From Antarcticimicrobium sp040365005 (GTDB taxonomy: Bacteria; Pseudomonadota; Alphaproteobacteria; Rhodobacterales; Rhodobacteraceae), in contig NZ_BAABWV010000002.1 of the NCBI RefSeq assembly GCF_040365005.1, positions 124,001-188,000 on the forward strand: 64,000 nt of DNA. The letters run 5' to 3'. Below the pieces are notes generated by a model. The model was not told where the DNA came from and did no database searches. It saw only the letters and a list, made by a program, of their open reading frames with translations. Of this stretch, positions 9,005-16,417 are shown in pieces (position 1 is the stretch's first letter; each line of letters opens with the position of its first letter). The position numbers and the translations under genes were made by a program.

Positions 9005-9301
9005 ATGATTCTGGCCGGAATACTGCGGAATTTGCGCGATTTGCCCGAGGGGCGCTGTGCCGAGGCGGCGGCGCGGATCGGATTCCTGGAGTGGTTGATG
9101 AGTTTGCCAGCGGACTGCGGTGCGGGCGCGGCGGCCCGGGCGGCGGAACGGCGCGCGGCACCGATGTCGCGCAGTTACCCGGCGGTGGCGCGGTTCTGCG
9201 ATTACTTGCGTGCGGCGCGGCGCGCCGACCGCGACGCGACAAGGCCCCTGCGCCGGGGCGGCTCGCGGGCGCGCCGGGCGGAACGTGAAAGACAGGCCTG
9301 A
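9005..9301 (+). CDS. Hypothetical small Arg/Ala-rich protein downstream of the riboswitch
   Basis: A 98-codon frame starting MILAGILRNLRDLPEGRC, with AARIGFLEWLMSLPADCG and SRSYPAVARFCDYLRAARRA inside and a very basic C-terminus. I recognise no family. A 13-residue reading frame (ATG 8967, with GGCAGGAAAGG before it) ends in TGA at 9006-9008, overlapping this ATG, which would allow translational coupling. An in-frame GTG at 8954 is an alternative start. Its position behind a cobalamin riboswitch suggests B12-repressed expression, but the protein could also be a decayed remnant of a former B12-regulated gene. Confidence 0.35.
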   Translation: MILAGILRNLRDLPEGRCAEAAARIGFLEWLMSLPADCGAGAAARAAERRAAPMSRSYPAVARFCDYLRAARRADRDATRPLRRGGSRARRAERERQA

Positions 9302-9317
9302 GGGACCCCCCCGAAAA

Positions 9318-9358
9318 CGTGAAAACGGCGACACCAGGGAGGAGGAGAGGTGCCGCCG
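9318..9358 (-). terminator. Intrinsic terminator ending the DUF1127/sRNA operon
   Basis: On the minus strand, the last anti-SD hairpin (stem CGGCGGCACC with CGGTGTCGCCG-type partner) is followed by TTTTCACGTTTT. The hairpin therefore seems to double as terminator. No other minus-strand terminator is seen before the uvrD region. Confidence 0.6.
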
Positions 9359-9442
9359 TTCTCTTTCAACACCGCGGCGCAGGGAGGAGGAGAGCGCCTT
9401 GGTGCAACATCACGGCGCAGGGAGGAGGAGAGCGCCGGGATG
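9322..9442 (-). ncRNA. CcsR/cuckoo-type sRNA unit C: three anti-SD hairpins, the last followed by U-tracts
   Basis: Minus-strand hairpins at 9408-9442, 9370-9404 and 9324-9360 again carry the 13-nt loop with CUCCUCCC. A separate GC-rich stem (9462-9479) divides this group from unit B. The final hairpin (9326-9358) runs directly into UUUU-CACG-UUUU, so it can serve as the intrinsic terminator of the whole DUF1127-sRNA transcript. Confidence 0.75.
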
Positions 9443-9483
9443 TATCCCGAATTTCATCGTCTTCCCGCCGGGGCGGGAAATGA

Positions 9484-9602
9484 CCGGCGGCACCAGGGAG
9501 GAGGAGAGGTGCCGCCGGCTCATTGAACACCAAGCGCAGGGAGGAGGAGAGCGCCCGGTGTGTCACAACACCAAGCGCAGGGAGGAGGAGAGCGCCCGGT
9601 GT
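9484..9602 (-). ncRNA. CcsR/cuckoo-type sRNA unit B: three anti-SD hairpins
   Basis: Minus-strand hairpins at 9568-9602, 9527-9561 and 9484-9518 each present a CUCCUCCUCCCU-type loop. The first two are near-identical (GCGC inner stem, 2x2 internal loop, CACC/GGTG outer stem); the third has an 11-bp perfect stem. A weaker GC hairpin (about 9610-9630) separates this group from unit A. Processing into one or two RNAs cannot be decided from sequence. The family is the DUF1127-linked stress RNAs of Rhodobacterales. Confidence 0.75.
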
Positions 9603-9636
9603 ATGAGGTCCGGCATGATTGGGGCCGGTATAAGGT

Positions 9637-9707
9637 GCGGCGGCATCAGGGAGGAGGACGATGCCGCCGCGGAGAACAGGTTCCTAGGGAGGAGGAGAAG
9701 GAACCTG
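9637..9707 (-). ncRNA. CcsR/cuckoo-type sRNA unit A: two anti-SD hairpins
   Basis: Read on the minus strand, this first unit after the DUF1127 stop codon has two perfect hairpins. One (9677-9707) has a 9-bp stem; the other (9637-9670) has an 11-bp stem. Their loops read TCTCCTCCTCCCT and GTCCTCCTCCCT, i.e. they contain CCUCCUCCC-like anti-Shine-Dalgarno sequence. Paired CCUCCUCCC-loop hairpins downstream of a DUF1127 gene are the signature of the Rhodobacter CcsR RNAs (cuckoo RNA family). Exact ends need RNA data. Confidence 0.8.
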
Positions 9708-9729
9708 AACTGGTAAACTGGTGCTGGGC

Positions 9730-9945
9730 TCAGAGTTCTCCAGCTGCTTCGAGTGCCACGCGGCGCACTTCGGACCGGTGCAGGCCAAGGTCGGCCAGCT
9801 CACGGTTGGTCAGAGCGCTCAGCTCGGCGTAGGTACGACGGTACACGCGGTACTTGGCAAAGCGGCCCTTGAGGGCCTCTGTGGCACCGTGCACGCGGCT
9901 CATGAGAGAGGCGCCGTTTGCGTGGGTATGGGTCAGTGCAGTCAT
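9730..9945 (-). CDS. DUF1127 small protein (CcaF1-like)
   Basis: A 71-residue protein with a basic C-terminal DUF1127 domain: YRRTYAELSALTNRELADLGLH, then RSEVRRVALEAA. Such arginine-rich proteins bind RNA and act in RNA maturation and turnover. In Rhodobacter sphaeroides the homologue ccaF1 is cotranscribed with four CcsR RNAs from RpoH-type promoters. Here the hairpin array begins 23 bp after the stop codon on the same strand, giving the same operon plan. A GAAGGT ribosome-binding stretch precedes ATG 9945. A heat-shock sigma promoter would be expected upstream but none could be placed with confidence in the AT-rich stretch 9995-10060. Confidence 0.9.
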   Translation of the reverse strand: MTALTHTHANGASLMSRVHGATEALKGRFAKYRVYRRTYAELSALTNRELADLGLHRSEVRRVALEAAGEL

Positions 9946-10705
9946 TGCTCGTTACCTTCGATCATCGTGTCGCCGTCGTCGTCGTGGCGTTGCTTGAGAC
10001 TGAAATTAATCAAATGCTGCAGATGCACAATAGTTTTCGAAATCAATGCCGCTATGCAGCAAGTGCATAGATTGATTGTGAAAAAATCTGGCAGTATTGC
10101 TGACGTAAGGTCATTTCAACAAATTGCCGAGGCTTTGGGCGCGGCGCGTGGATATTGAGCGGCGGCGGTATAATAATGGCCATCTGCCATGCGTTTCGCG
10201 CTTCGTGTCATGCGCTTGACGCAGGGCGGGGGTTGCGACCCCGAGGGAATCGGGGCGCCGTCCTGCCCAGGTCGGATGATCACGGTTTCGTGTGGCGCTG
10301 ACCCCGATCCTTGTTGTGCACCCAGGGTGGGTGTCGATGTGTTCTCTTTCGCTGATCGCGTGCCGACTCGCCGCCGTGCGGCCGGCGACTCGGGCCTTTT
10401 CAATGGGGGCGTGCGCCCCGGTCGGGGCATCTTTCGTCAATTCGGTCGGAATCGGCGTGTCGTGCCTGCCCGGTTGCAGGTGGGGTGACTCCTTATAGAG
10501 GAGGCTGCTGGCCCGGTGTGCGGCGACGTCCTGCAGGGCCCACTTATAGTAGTCAATCTCCGGCACAACGATTTGGGTCCGGATCCCGGCAACGATGCCG
10601 GCCGCTCCTGGCGCCGAGGTGATGTCGGCGTTACGGGAAATTGCGGGACTGGAGGGGGAATGGTGTTCAAAACGGGGTTGAGCGGTAAACCATCCGAGGT
10701 TTCCT

Positions 10706-10733
10706 GTTCCTAAAATAAGAACATAAGAGAAAC
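10706..10733. promoter_or_regulatory. Possible LexA (SOS)-type site upstream of mraZ
   Basis: GAAC-ATAAGAG-AAAC at 10719-10733 is one base off the alphaproteobacterial SOS direct repeat GAAC-N7-GAAC. A GTTC at 10706-10709 adds an inverted half. The surrounding DNA is AT-rich as expected for a promoter. It is weak evidence: one mismatch in eight fixed positions, and the distance to mraZ is about 500 bp. Confidence 0.25.
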
Positions 10734-10828
10734 ATTTGCGGGGGTTTGCTCAGAATATGAATTTTTACGGGATTTTCTGGGAAAATTTGCGTCGTGTTTC
10801 TCCATACCACATGTAGTGGGCGTGTTGT

Positions 10829-10886
10829 GGACCTCAGCTAGGTGAGGGGATCTTCAGCTTGTTTCCCCTTGATTTCTGAGGGGTCC
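10829..10886 (+). other. Potential structured RNA element (two nested stems)
   Basis: GGACCTCAG (10829-10837) pairs with CTGAGGGGTCC (10876-10886) apart from a two-base bulge. Inside it AGGGGA (10845-10850) pairs with TCCCCT (10864-10869). No T-run follows on either strand, so a simple terminator is unlikely. It could be part of the mraZ leader or an independent RNA. Confidence 0.3.
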
Positions 10887-11226
10887 GGGGTGCAAAAGGC
10901 CATGTTTCCTTGGTTGATCCCGCAAATTGCAGTTGATTTCCATGAATTCCCGTGGCATTCATTGTTCATCGGATGAGAACGAGGACACAGGGGCGGAAGA
11001 CCCCGAACCAAAACAAAAGAGCAGGTTTCATACAGGCACTTCGCTTTCATCTACCAAGAGATCCGGCGCGCGAGCGAGCAGACATCCCCCCAGGTGGCGC
11101 GCGCAGTCGGACACCCCGCACAGCGGGACAAGGGCGGCGGGTTGATCAGTGGCAGCAGATCAGCCCGCCGTTTTTCCATCCGGGGGCATGACTTTCGCGG
11201 GGGCGCAGGCAGAGGGACGACAGGGC

Positions 11227-11754
11227 GTGAGCCGACGGTTCAGAGGCGAATACACCTTCAAGGTGGATGCAAAGGGCAGGGTGTCGATCCCGGCCCTGTT
11301 TCGCCGTGTGCTCGAATCCGGCGATCCCGATTATACCGAGGGGCTGCGTCCGCAACTCGTCATCGTCTACGGCCCGCCCGACCAGCCCTATCTCGAGGCC
11401 TACACGATCAACGAGATCGAAAAGCTCGAGGCCAAGATTGATCGGCTTCCCAATTCTCCGCTCAAGCGCAAGCTGGTCCGCGACATCACCTCGCGATCGC
11501 ACCATACCGAGGTTGATCCCGATGGGCGGCTGGTATTGCCGCTGCGCCACCGCGACAAGATCGGGCTGGAGAAAGAGGCTTTCTTCGTCGGCACCTCCGG
11601 CACCTTCCAGATCTGGAACCCCGAAACCTACGATGCCCTCCTGGCCGAGGAGGAGGAAGAGGATCTGGGCTTCGATATCCCCGAGGGAACCAACCCGCTC
11701 GACGCGCTGGACATGGCCTTGGCCCGTCAGGCCCAAGACGGCGAGGGGGGCTGA
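11227..11754 (+). CDS. mraZ: Transcriptional regulator MraZ
   Basis: A 175-residue protein with two SpoVT/AbrB-like halves. The first reads RFRGEYTFKVDAKGRVSIPALFRR; the second reads HTEVDPDGRLVLPLRHRDKIG. MraZ forms ring oligomers, binds repeats in its own promoter and represses the dcw operon. GTG 11227 is preferred because family homology starts at SRRFRGEY. Upstream in-frame starts (ATG 11188) would add residues unlike the family. The C-terminal tail is acidic (LLAEEEEEDLGFD). It is the first gene of the division and cell-wall cluster and ends 3 bp before rsmH. Confidence 0.92.
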   Translation: MSRRFRGEYTFKVDAKGRVSIPALFRRVLESGDPDYTEGLRPQLVIVYGPPDQPYLEAYTINEIEKLEAKIDRLPNSPLKRKLVRDITSRSHHTEVDPDGRLVLPLRHRDKIGLEKEAFFVGTSGTFQIWNPETYDALLAEEEEEDLGFDIPEGTNPLDALDMALARQAQDGEGG

Positions 11755-11757
11755 GCC

Positions 11758-12771
11758 ATGGCCGCAGCCGTCCCGCCGGTCCCGCCCTCGGACAAACCCC
11801 ATATCCCGGTTCTGTTGCGCGCGCTGCTTAAGGCGGTGGCACCGGTCACCGGCACATGGCTGGACGGCACCTTTGGTGCCGGCGGCTATACCCGTGGATT
11901 GCTCGAGGCGGGGGCGGCCCGGGTGATCGCGGTGGATCGCGATCCGCTGGCCTTCGACATGGCGCGGGACTGGGCAGAAGGCTATGGCGACCGGCTGGTG
12001 ATGCAGCCGGGCGTGTTTTCGCGCATGGATGACTATGCCAGCGATCTTGACGGCGTTGTGCTGGACCTCGGCGTCTCCTCGATGCAACTCGACATGGCCG
12101 AGCGCGGGTTTTCCTTCATGAAGGAGGGGCCGCTGGACATGCGCATGTCGCAGGAGGGGCCCAGCGCCGCCGACCTGGTCAATTCCGCCGACGAAGCCGA
12201 TCTGGCGGATGTCCTGTATCTTTATGGCGAAGAGCGAGCCAGTCGCCGGATCGCGCATGCCATCGTGCGGGCGCGCGACGAGGCGCCGATCGAGACCACG
12301 CTGCACCTGGCCAAGATCGTCGAGTCCTGCCTGCCCCGGTCCAAGCCGGGGCAATCGCATCCGGCCACCCGCAGCTTCCAGGCCTTGCGGATCGCGGTGA
12401 ACGACGAGTTCGGAGAGCTGTTCCGTGGGCTGATGGCTGCCGAGCGCGCCTTGAAGCCGGGCGGTAAGCTGGCGGTGGTCACCTTTCATTCCATCGAGGA
12501 CCGGATGGTCAAACGGTTCCTTCAGATGCGGGCCGGCCAGACCGGGCGCGGCAGCCGCCACGCCCCCGAGATGACGATCCCCGACCCGCAATTCATCCTG
12601 CGTCCGCGCAAGGCGATCGCGCCGGATGCCGAGGAGCTGGCCGAAAACCCGAGGGCGCGTTCGGCCCGGTTGCGGGTGGCCATCCGCACCGAGGCGCCGG
12701 CCGGCACGGTGGACCCGCGCGAGATCGGGATGCCGCAACCCAAACCGAAAACTAGGGGAAAGCAACGATGA
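11758..12771 (+). CDS. rsmH: 16S rRNA (cytosine1402-N4)-methyltransferase RsmH
   Basis: A 337-residue SAM-dependent methyltransferase (formerly MraW) that methylates C1402 of 16S rRNA. Visible are HIPVLLRALLKAVAP, the SAM-binding loop DGTFGAGGYTRGLLE, VDRDPLAFDMA, LDLGVSSMQLDMAERGFSF, and the C-terminal VVTFHSIEDRMVKRF block, all typical. Its stop overlaps the start of ftsL by 4 bp, showing tight coupling in the dcw operon. Confidence 0.96.
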   Translation: MAAAVPPVPPSDKPHIPVLLRALLKAVAPVTGTWLDGTFGAGGYTRGLLEAGAARVIAVDRDPLAFDMARDWAEGYGDRLVMQPGVFSRMDDYASDLDGVVLDLGVSSMQLDMAERGFSFMKEGPLDMRMSQEGPSAADLVNSADEADLADVLYLYGEERASRRIAHAIVRARDEAPIETTLHLAKIVESCLPRSKPGQSHPATRSFQALRIAVNDEFGELFRGLMAAERALKPGGKLAVVTFHSIEDRMVKRFLQMRAGQTGRGSRHAPEMTIPDPQFILRPRKAIAPDAEELAENPRARSARLRVAIRTEAPAGTVDPREIGMPQPKPKTRGKQR

Positions 12772-13118
12772 AGGGCATCGCTTATGTTCTGGCCGCGCTG
12801 GCGGTGTTCGGGCTGGCCTTCTGGGCCTACCGCGAGAATTACGCCACCCAGCAGGTGCTCAAGGAAACCCGCGCCCTGCAACGGCAGATCGGCGCGGCGC
12901 AGGTGCGGATGGGGGTGCTGCGGGCCGAATGGGCCTATCTCAACCGGCCCGACCGGCTGACCGAGCTGGCCGAATTGAACTTTGACCGGCTGGGGCTGTT
13001 GCCGCTGCGCCCGGACCAGTTCGGCCTGATCGACGAGGTCAGCTACCCGCCCAAGCCGCTGTTGCCGATCACCAATCCCATAGACGTCTCGACCATGGCG
13101 GACGGAGAAGAGCCATGA
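12768..13118 (+). CDS. ftsL: Cell division protein FtsL
   Basis: A 116-residue bitopic membrane protein. One N-terminal transmembrane segment (about residues 3-20, AYVLAALAVFGLAFWAY) is followed by a periplasmic helix, QQVLKETRALQRQIGAAQVR, with the AEWAYLNRPDRL block common to alphaproteobacterial FtsL. It links early and late divisome proteins with FtsB and FtsQ. Identification leans on position between rsmH and ftsI as well as this block. It overlaps both neighbours by 4 bp. Confidence 0.9.
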   Translation: MKGIAYVLAALAVFGLAFWAYRENYATQQVLKETRALQRQIGAAQVRMGVLRAEWAYLNRPDRLTELAELNFDRLGLLPLRPDQFGLIDEVSYPPKPLLPITNPIDVSTMADGEEP

Positions 13119-14899
13119 CGCGCACCCCCCTGCGCCCGCTGGCGCGCATCCTGCCGGCCCGCGCCAAGGGCGAGAACCCCGACGCCATCGAACGCGAGAA
13201 CATCCGCCAGCGCCATGCCGAGATGCAGGACCGGGCGCGGATGCGCGCCGAGGGCCGGCTGTTGGTGCTGGGGCTGTTCTTTTTCTGCGCCTTCCTCGTG
13301 GTGGGCGGACGCATGGCGCTGATGGCGACTTCGGAGCCGCAGGAGCCGGTGGCGAGCGCGCATGGCGTCTCGATCGCCGCGCAGCGCGCCGACATCGTCG
13401 ACCGTCGGGGGCGCATCCTGGCGACCAACTTCGAGACCCATTCGCTCTATGCCCAGCCGCCGCAGCTGGTCGACCCGGTCGCAGCGGCCAAGGGGCTGGT
13501 GCAGATCTTTCCCGATCTGGACGAGGCGCGGCTGATCAAGGATTTCACCGGCAAGCGGAAATTCGTCTGGATCAAGAAGCGGATCAGCCCGGAACAAAAG
13601 CAGGCTGTGCATGACCTGGGCGATCCCGGGTTGCTGTTCGGCCCGCGCGAGATGCGCCTTTATCCCAACGGCAAGTTGGCGGCGCATGTGCTGGGCGGTG
13701 CCGGTTTCGGACGCGAGGGGGTGAACGCCGCCGAGGTGATCGGCGTGGCGGGCGTCGAGAAGCAGTTCGACGATTACCTGCGTGACCCGGCCAACGGCGC
13801 GCACCCGCTGGAGCTGGCGCTGGATCTGACGGTGCAGGCGGCGGCCGAGCAGGTGCTGGCGGGCGGCATTAAGCTGATGAATGCCAAGGGCGCCGCCTCG
13901 ATTCTCATGGATGTGCACACCGGCGAGGTGATCTCGGTGGTGAGCCTGCCCGATTTCGATCCCAACGACCGGCCGCGCCCGCCGGTCTCGGGCGATCCCA
14001 GCGACAGCCCGCTGTTCAACCGCGCGGTGCAGGGGGTGTACGAGCTGGGCTCGACCTTCAAGATCTTTGCCGCGGCGCAGGCCATCGACCTCGGGCTCGT
14101 CTCGGCCGAGACGATCATCGACACCTCCGGGCCGATGAGGATATCGGGCTATCCGATCGGGGAGTTCCACAACAAGAACTATGGCAAGCTCAGCGTCACC
14201 GACGTGATCGTCAACAGTTCCAACCGGGGCACCGGCCGGCTGGCGCTGGAGATCGGGCCGGAGCGGCAAAAGGCGTTCCTGGGCGCGCTGGGAATGTTCG
14301 ACCCGACTCCATTCGAGATCGTCGAGGCGCACGGTGGCCAGCCACTGGTGCCGGAACGCTGGACCGAGCTTTCTACGGTGACGATTTCCTATGGTCACGG
14401 GCTGTCGACCAGCCCTATGCACCTGGCCGCCGGCTATGCCGCGATTGCCAACGGCGGTCACTACGTCAGCCCCACGGTGCTGCGCCAGGACGGGCCGCAG
14501 CACGGGCCGCGGGTGCTGTCCGAACAGGCGGCAGCCGATGCGCGACGGATGCTGCGCAAGGTGGTCACCGAGGGCACCGCCAGTTTCGGCGAGGTGCCGG
14601 GATACGCGGTGGGCGGCAAGACCGGGACAGCGGACAAGCCCAAGCCGCGCGGCGGCTACTACGATGACAAGGTGATCGCCACCTTCGCCTCGATGTTCCC
14701 GGCGCATGATCCGAAATATGTCCTTGTGGTCACCTTGGACGAGCCCTCGGTGCAGGCCTACAAGGAAGAGCGGCGCACCGCCGGCTGGACCGCCGTACCG
14801 GTGGCCGCCGAGATGATCGGGCGGCTGGCGCCGTTGCTGGGATTGCGGCCTGACGTTGAACCCGGCCCGCGCGCTGCTATAACGCTCACGTCGAACTGA
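13115..14899 (+). CDS. ftsI: Septal peptidoglycan transpeptidase FtsI (PBP3)
   Basis: A 594-residue class B penicillin-binding protein that cross-links septal peptidoglycan. A membrane anchor lies at about residues 48-68 (LLVLGLFFFCAFLVVGG), then the dimerisation domain with QRADIVDRRGRILATNF. The transpeptidase domain carries all three active motifs: STFK (nucleophile serine, in YELGSTFKIFAAAQ), SSN (VNSSNRGTGR) and KTG (VGGKTGTADKP). Length and order are normal. It is coupled to ftsL by an ATGA overlap and works with FtsW, encoded further downstream. Confidence 0.96.
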   Translation: MTRTPLRPLARILPARAKGENPDAIERENIRQRHAEMQDRARMRAEGRLLVLGLFFFCAFLVVGGRMALMATSEPQEPVASAHGVSIAAQRADIVDRRGRILATNFETHSLYAQPPQLVDPVAAAKGLVQIFPDLDEARLIKDFTGKRKFVWIKKRISPEQKQAVHDLGDPGLLFGPREMRLYPNGKLAAHVLGGAGFGREGVNAAEVIGVAGVEKQFDDYLRDPANGAHPLELALDLTVQAAAEQVLAGGIKLMNAKGAASILMDVHTGEVISVVSLPDFDPNDRPRPPVSGDPSDSPLFNRAVQGVYELGSTFKIFAAAQAIDLGLVSAETIIDTSGPMRISGYPIGEFHNKNYGKLSVTDVIVNSSNRGTGRLALEIGPERQKAFLGALGMFDPTPFEIVEAHGGQPLVPERWTELSTVTISYGHGLSTSPMHLAAGYAAIANGGHYVSPTVLRQDGPQHGPRVLSEQAAADARRMLRKVVTEGTASFGEVPGYAVGGKTGTADKPKPRGGYYDDKVIATFASMFPAHDPKYVLVVTLDEPSVQAYKEERRTAGWTAVPVAAEMIGRLAPLLGLRPDVEPGPRAAITLTSN

Positions 14900-14935
14900 A
14901 CAGATTTTGATCACACGGGCGCACGGGCGGGCATC

Positions 14936-16417
14936 ATGGGCATCTTGGCAAAACCTCTCAGCCAGCTGGCCCTGACCGCGCGGGGCGGGCATGACCCGCA
15001 GATCACCGGGCTCGCGGTGGACAGCCGCCAGGTCAAGGACGGTTTCCTGTTCGCCGCGCTGCCGGGCACGCGGGTGCATGGCGGCGAATTCATCCAGTAT
15101 GCGCTGCGCATGGGCGCGGCGGCGGTGCTGACCGACGCCGAGGGCGCGGCGCTGGCCGAATCCGAACTGGCCGCCTCCGAGGCCGCGCTGGTGGTGGTCG
15201 AGGATCCGCGCCAGGCGCTGGCCTGCACCGCCGCGCTGTGGTTCGGCGCCCAGCCCGGGGTGATGGCGGCGGTGACCGGTACCAACGGCAAGACCTCGGT
15301 GGCCACCTTCCTGCGCCAGATCTGGACCGGGCTGGGGCAGGCGGCGATCAATGTCGGGACCACCGGGGTCGAGGGGGCATGGAGCGCACCGCTTCAGCAC
15401 ACCACGCCCGAGCCGATCACCCTGCACCGGGTTCTGGCGGAGGCGGCCCGCAACGGCATTACCCACGCGGCGATGGAGGCCTCGTCGCATGGGCTGGAGC
15501 AGCGGCGGTTGGACGGGGTGCAGCTCAAGGCGGCGGGTTTCACCAATTTCACCCAGGATCACCTAGATTATCATGAAAGTTTCGAGGCCTATTTCGCCGC
15601 CAAGGCGGGGCTGTTTCGCCGGGTGCTGCCGCCGGAGGGCACGGCGGTGATCAACATCGAGGATCCGCGCGGACCCGAGATGCGGGCGATCGCTGCCGCG
15701 CGCGGGCAGGCGGTGTTGACCGTGGGCCGGGGCGATTGCGACCTGTGCCTGATGGCGCAGCGGTTCGATGCCACCGGGCAGGACCTGCGATTCACCTGGG
15801 CCGGGCAGAGTCACCAGGCGCGGCTTGACCTGATCGGGGGGTTTCAGGCCGAAAACGTACTGATCGCCGCCGGCCTCGCCATCGCCTGCGGTGCCGAGCC
15901 CGAGGCGGTGTTCCGCACCCTGCCGGAGCTGACGACGGTGCGCGGGAGGATGCAACTGGCCGCGACGCGCGGCAACGGCGCCGCCGTCTTCGTCGATTAT
16001 GCCCATACCCCGGACGCGGTGGCGACCGCGCTCCGGGCGCTGCGCCCGCATGTGATGGGGCGGCTGGTGGCCATCGTCGGCGCTGGCGGCGACCGCGACA
16101 ATACCAAGCGCCCGCTGATGGGGCAGGCGGCAGCCGAACATGCCGATACCGTCTTTGTTACCGACGACAACCCGCGCAGCGAGGATCCGGCCAGCATTCG
16201 CGCCGCCGTGATGGCGGGCGCGCCGGAGGGGATCGAGGTCGGAGACCGGGCCGAGGCGATCCTGCGCGGGGTCGATGCGCTGGGGCCGGGCGATGCGTTG
16301 CTGATCGCGGGCAAGGGCCACGAGACCGGCCAGATCGTCGGCGATGACGTGCTGCCCTTTGACGATGCCGAACAGGCCAGCGTGGCGGTCGCCGCGCTGG
16401 ACGGGCGGCCGGTATGA
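14936..16417 (+). CDS. murE: UDP-MurNAc-L-Ala-D-Glu:meso-DAP ligase MurE
   Basis: A 493-residue cytosolic Mur ligase that adds the third stem-peptide residue. Walker loop: TGTNGKTSVATFLRQ. The central domain has THAAMEASSHGLEQRRLDG and FTNFTQDHLDYH. The C-terminal DNPR motif (VTDDNPRSEDP) marks specificity for meso-diaminopimelate rather than lysine, as expected for a Gram-negative. Start ATG 14936. It overlaps murF by 4 bp. Confidence 0.96.
   Translation: MGILAKPLSQLALTARGGHDPQITGLAVDSRQVKDGFLFAALPGTRVHGGEFIQYALRMGAAAVLTDAEGAALAESELAASEAALVVVEDPRQALACTAALWFGAQPGVMAAVTGTNGKTSVATFLRQIWTGLGQAAINVGTTGVEGAWSAPLQHTTPEPITLHRVLAEAARNGITHAAMEASSHGLEQRRLDGVQLKAAGFTNFTQDHLDYHESFEAYFAAKAGLFRRVLPPEGTAVINIEDPRGPEMRAIAAARGQAVLTVGRGDCDLCLMAQRFDATGQDLRFTWAGQSHQARLDLIGGFQAENVLIAAGLAIACGAEPEAVFRTLPELTTVRGRMQLAATRGNGAAVFVDYAHTPDAVATALRALRPHVMGRLVAIVGAGGDRDNTKRPLMGQAAAEHADTVFVTDDNPRSEDPASIRAAVMAGAPEGIEVGDRAEAILRGVDALGPGDALLIAGKGHETGQIVGDDVLPFDDAEQASVAVAALDGRPV

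Larger units (their letters stand above)
9324..9707 (-). repeat. Array of eight stem-loops sharing one loop sequence
   Basis: The plus-strand loop AGGGAGGAGGAGA occurs at 9336, 9381, 9419, 9495, 9538, 9579 and 9686, with a variant ending in GGAC at 9648. Flanking arms are inverted repeats that differ between copies but keep their pairing, for example CCGGCGGCACC/GGTGCCGCCGG and CAGGTTCCT/AGGAACCTG. Changing stems with a fixed loop indicate selection on RNA structure plus loop sequence. This distinguishes the array from CRISPR or a simple tandem repeat. Confidence 0.9.
9946..11226. other. 1.3 kb stretch without a convincing gene, upstream of mraZ
   Basis: About 10.0-10.06 kb and 10.68-10.80 kb are AT-rich and look promoter-like. 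A minus-strand frame stays open from about 10713 to 10111. Its upstream half reads protein-like (VAGIRTQIVVPEIDYYKWAL), but its downstream half does not, and it has no clear ribosome-binding site. A short plus-strand frame near 10553-10680 is also open. A long imperfect stem occupies 10829-10886. RNase P RNA was looked for by its conserved GAGGAAAGTCC core and not found. The stretch probably holds the DUF1127 promoter (left), the mraZ promoter (right) and possibly an ncRNA or gene remnant between them. Confidence 0.5.

Noticed and set aside
6149..9334. Minus-strand open frame of about 1060 codons
   Set aside because: Antisense to uvrD and the riboswitch; low-complexity composition typical of a reverse-frame shadow.
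9462..9479. Separate terminator within the hairpin array
   Set aside because: TTCCCGCC/GGCGGGAA forms a stem, but no T-run follows on the minus strand. It is more likely a spacer or processing element.
9324..9707. CRISPR-like array of repeated units
   Set aside because: The conserved part is the loop, the flanks are inverted repeats that covary, spacing is irregular and no cas gene is present. RNA hairpins explain it.
9946..11226. RNase P RNA or tmRNA gene upstream of mraZ
   Set aside because: I looked for the conserved RNase P core (GAGGAAAGTCC and AGGGTGAAA types) and for a tmRNA tag frame on both strands and did not see them.
11149..11226. Longer MraZ N-terminus from an upstream start
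   Set aside because: The extra residues show no similarity to MraZ, and the family begins at the RFRGEY region just after GTG 11227.
13043..15562. Minus-strand open frame of about 840 codons
   Set aside because: Antisense to ftsI and murE, which have all catalytic motifs on the plus strand.
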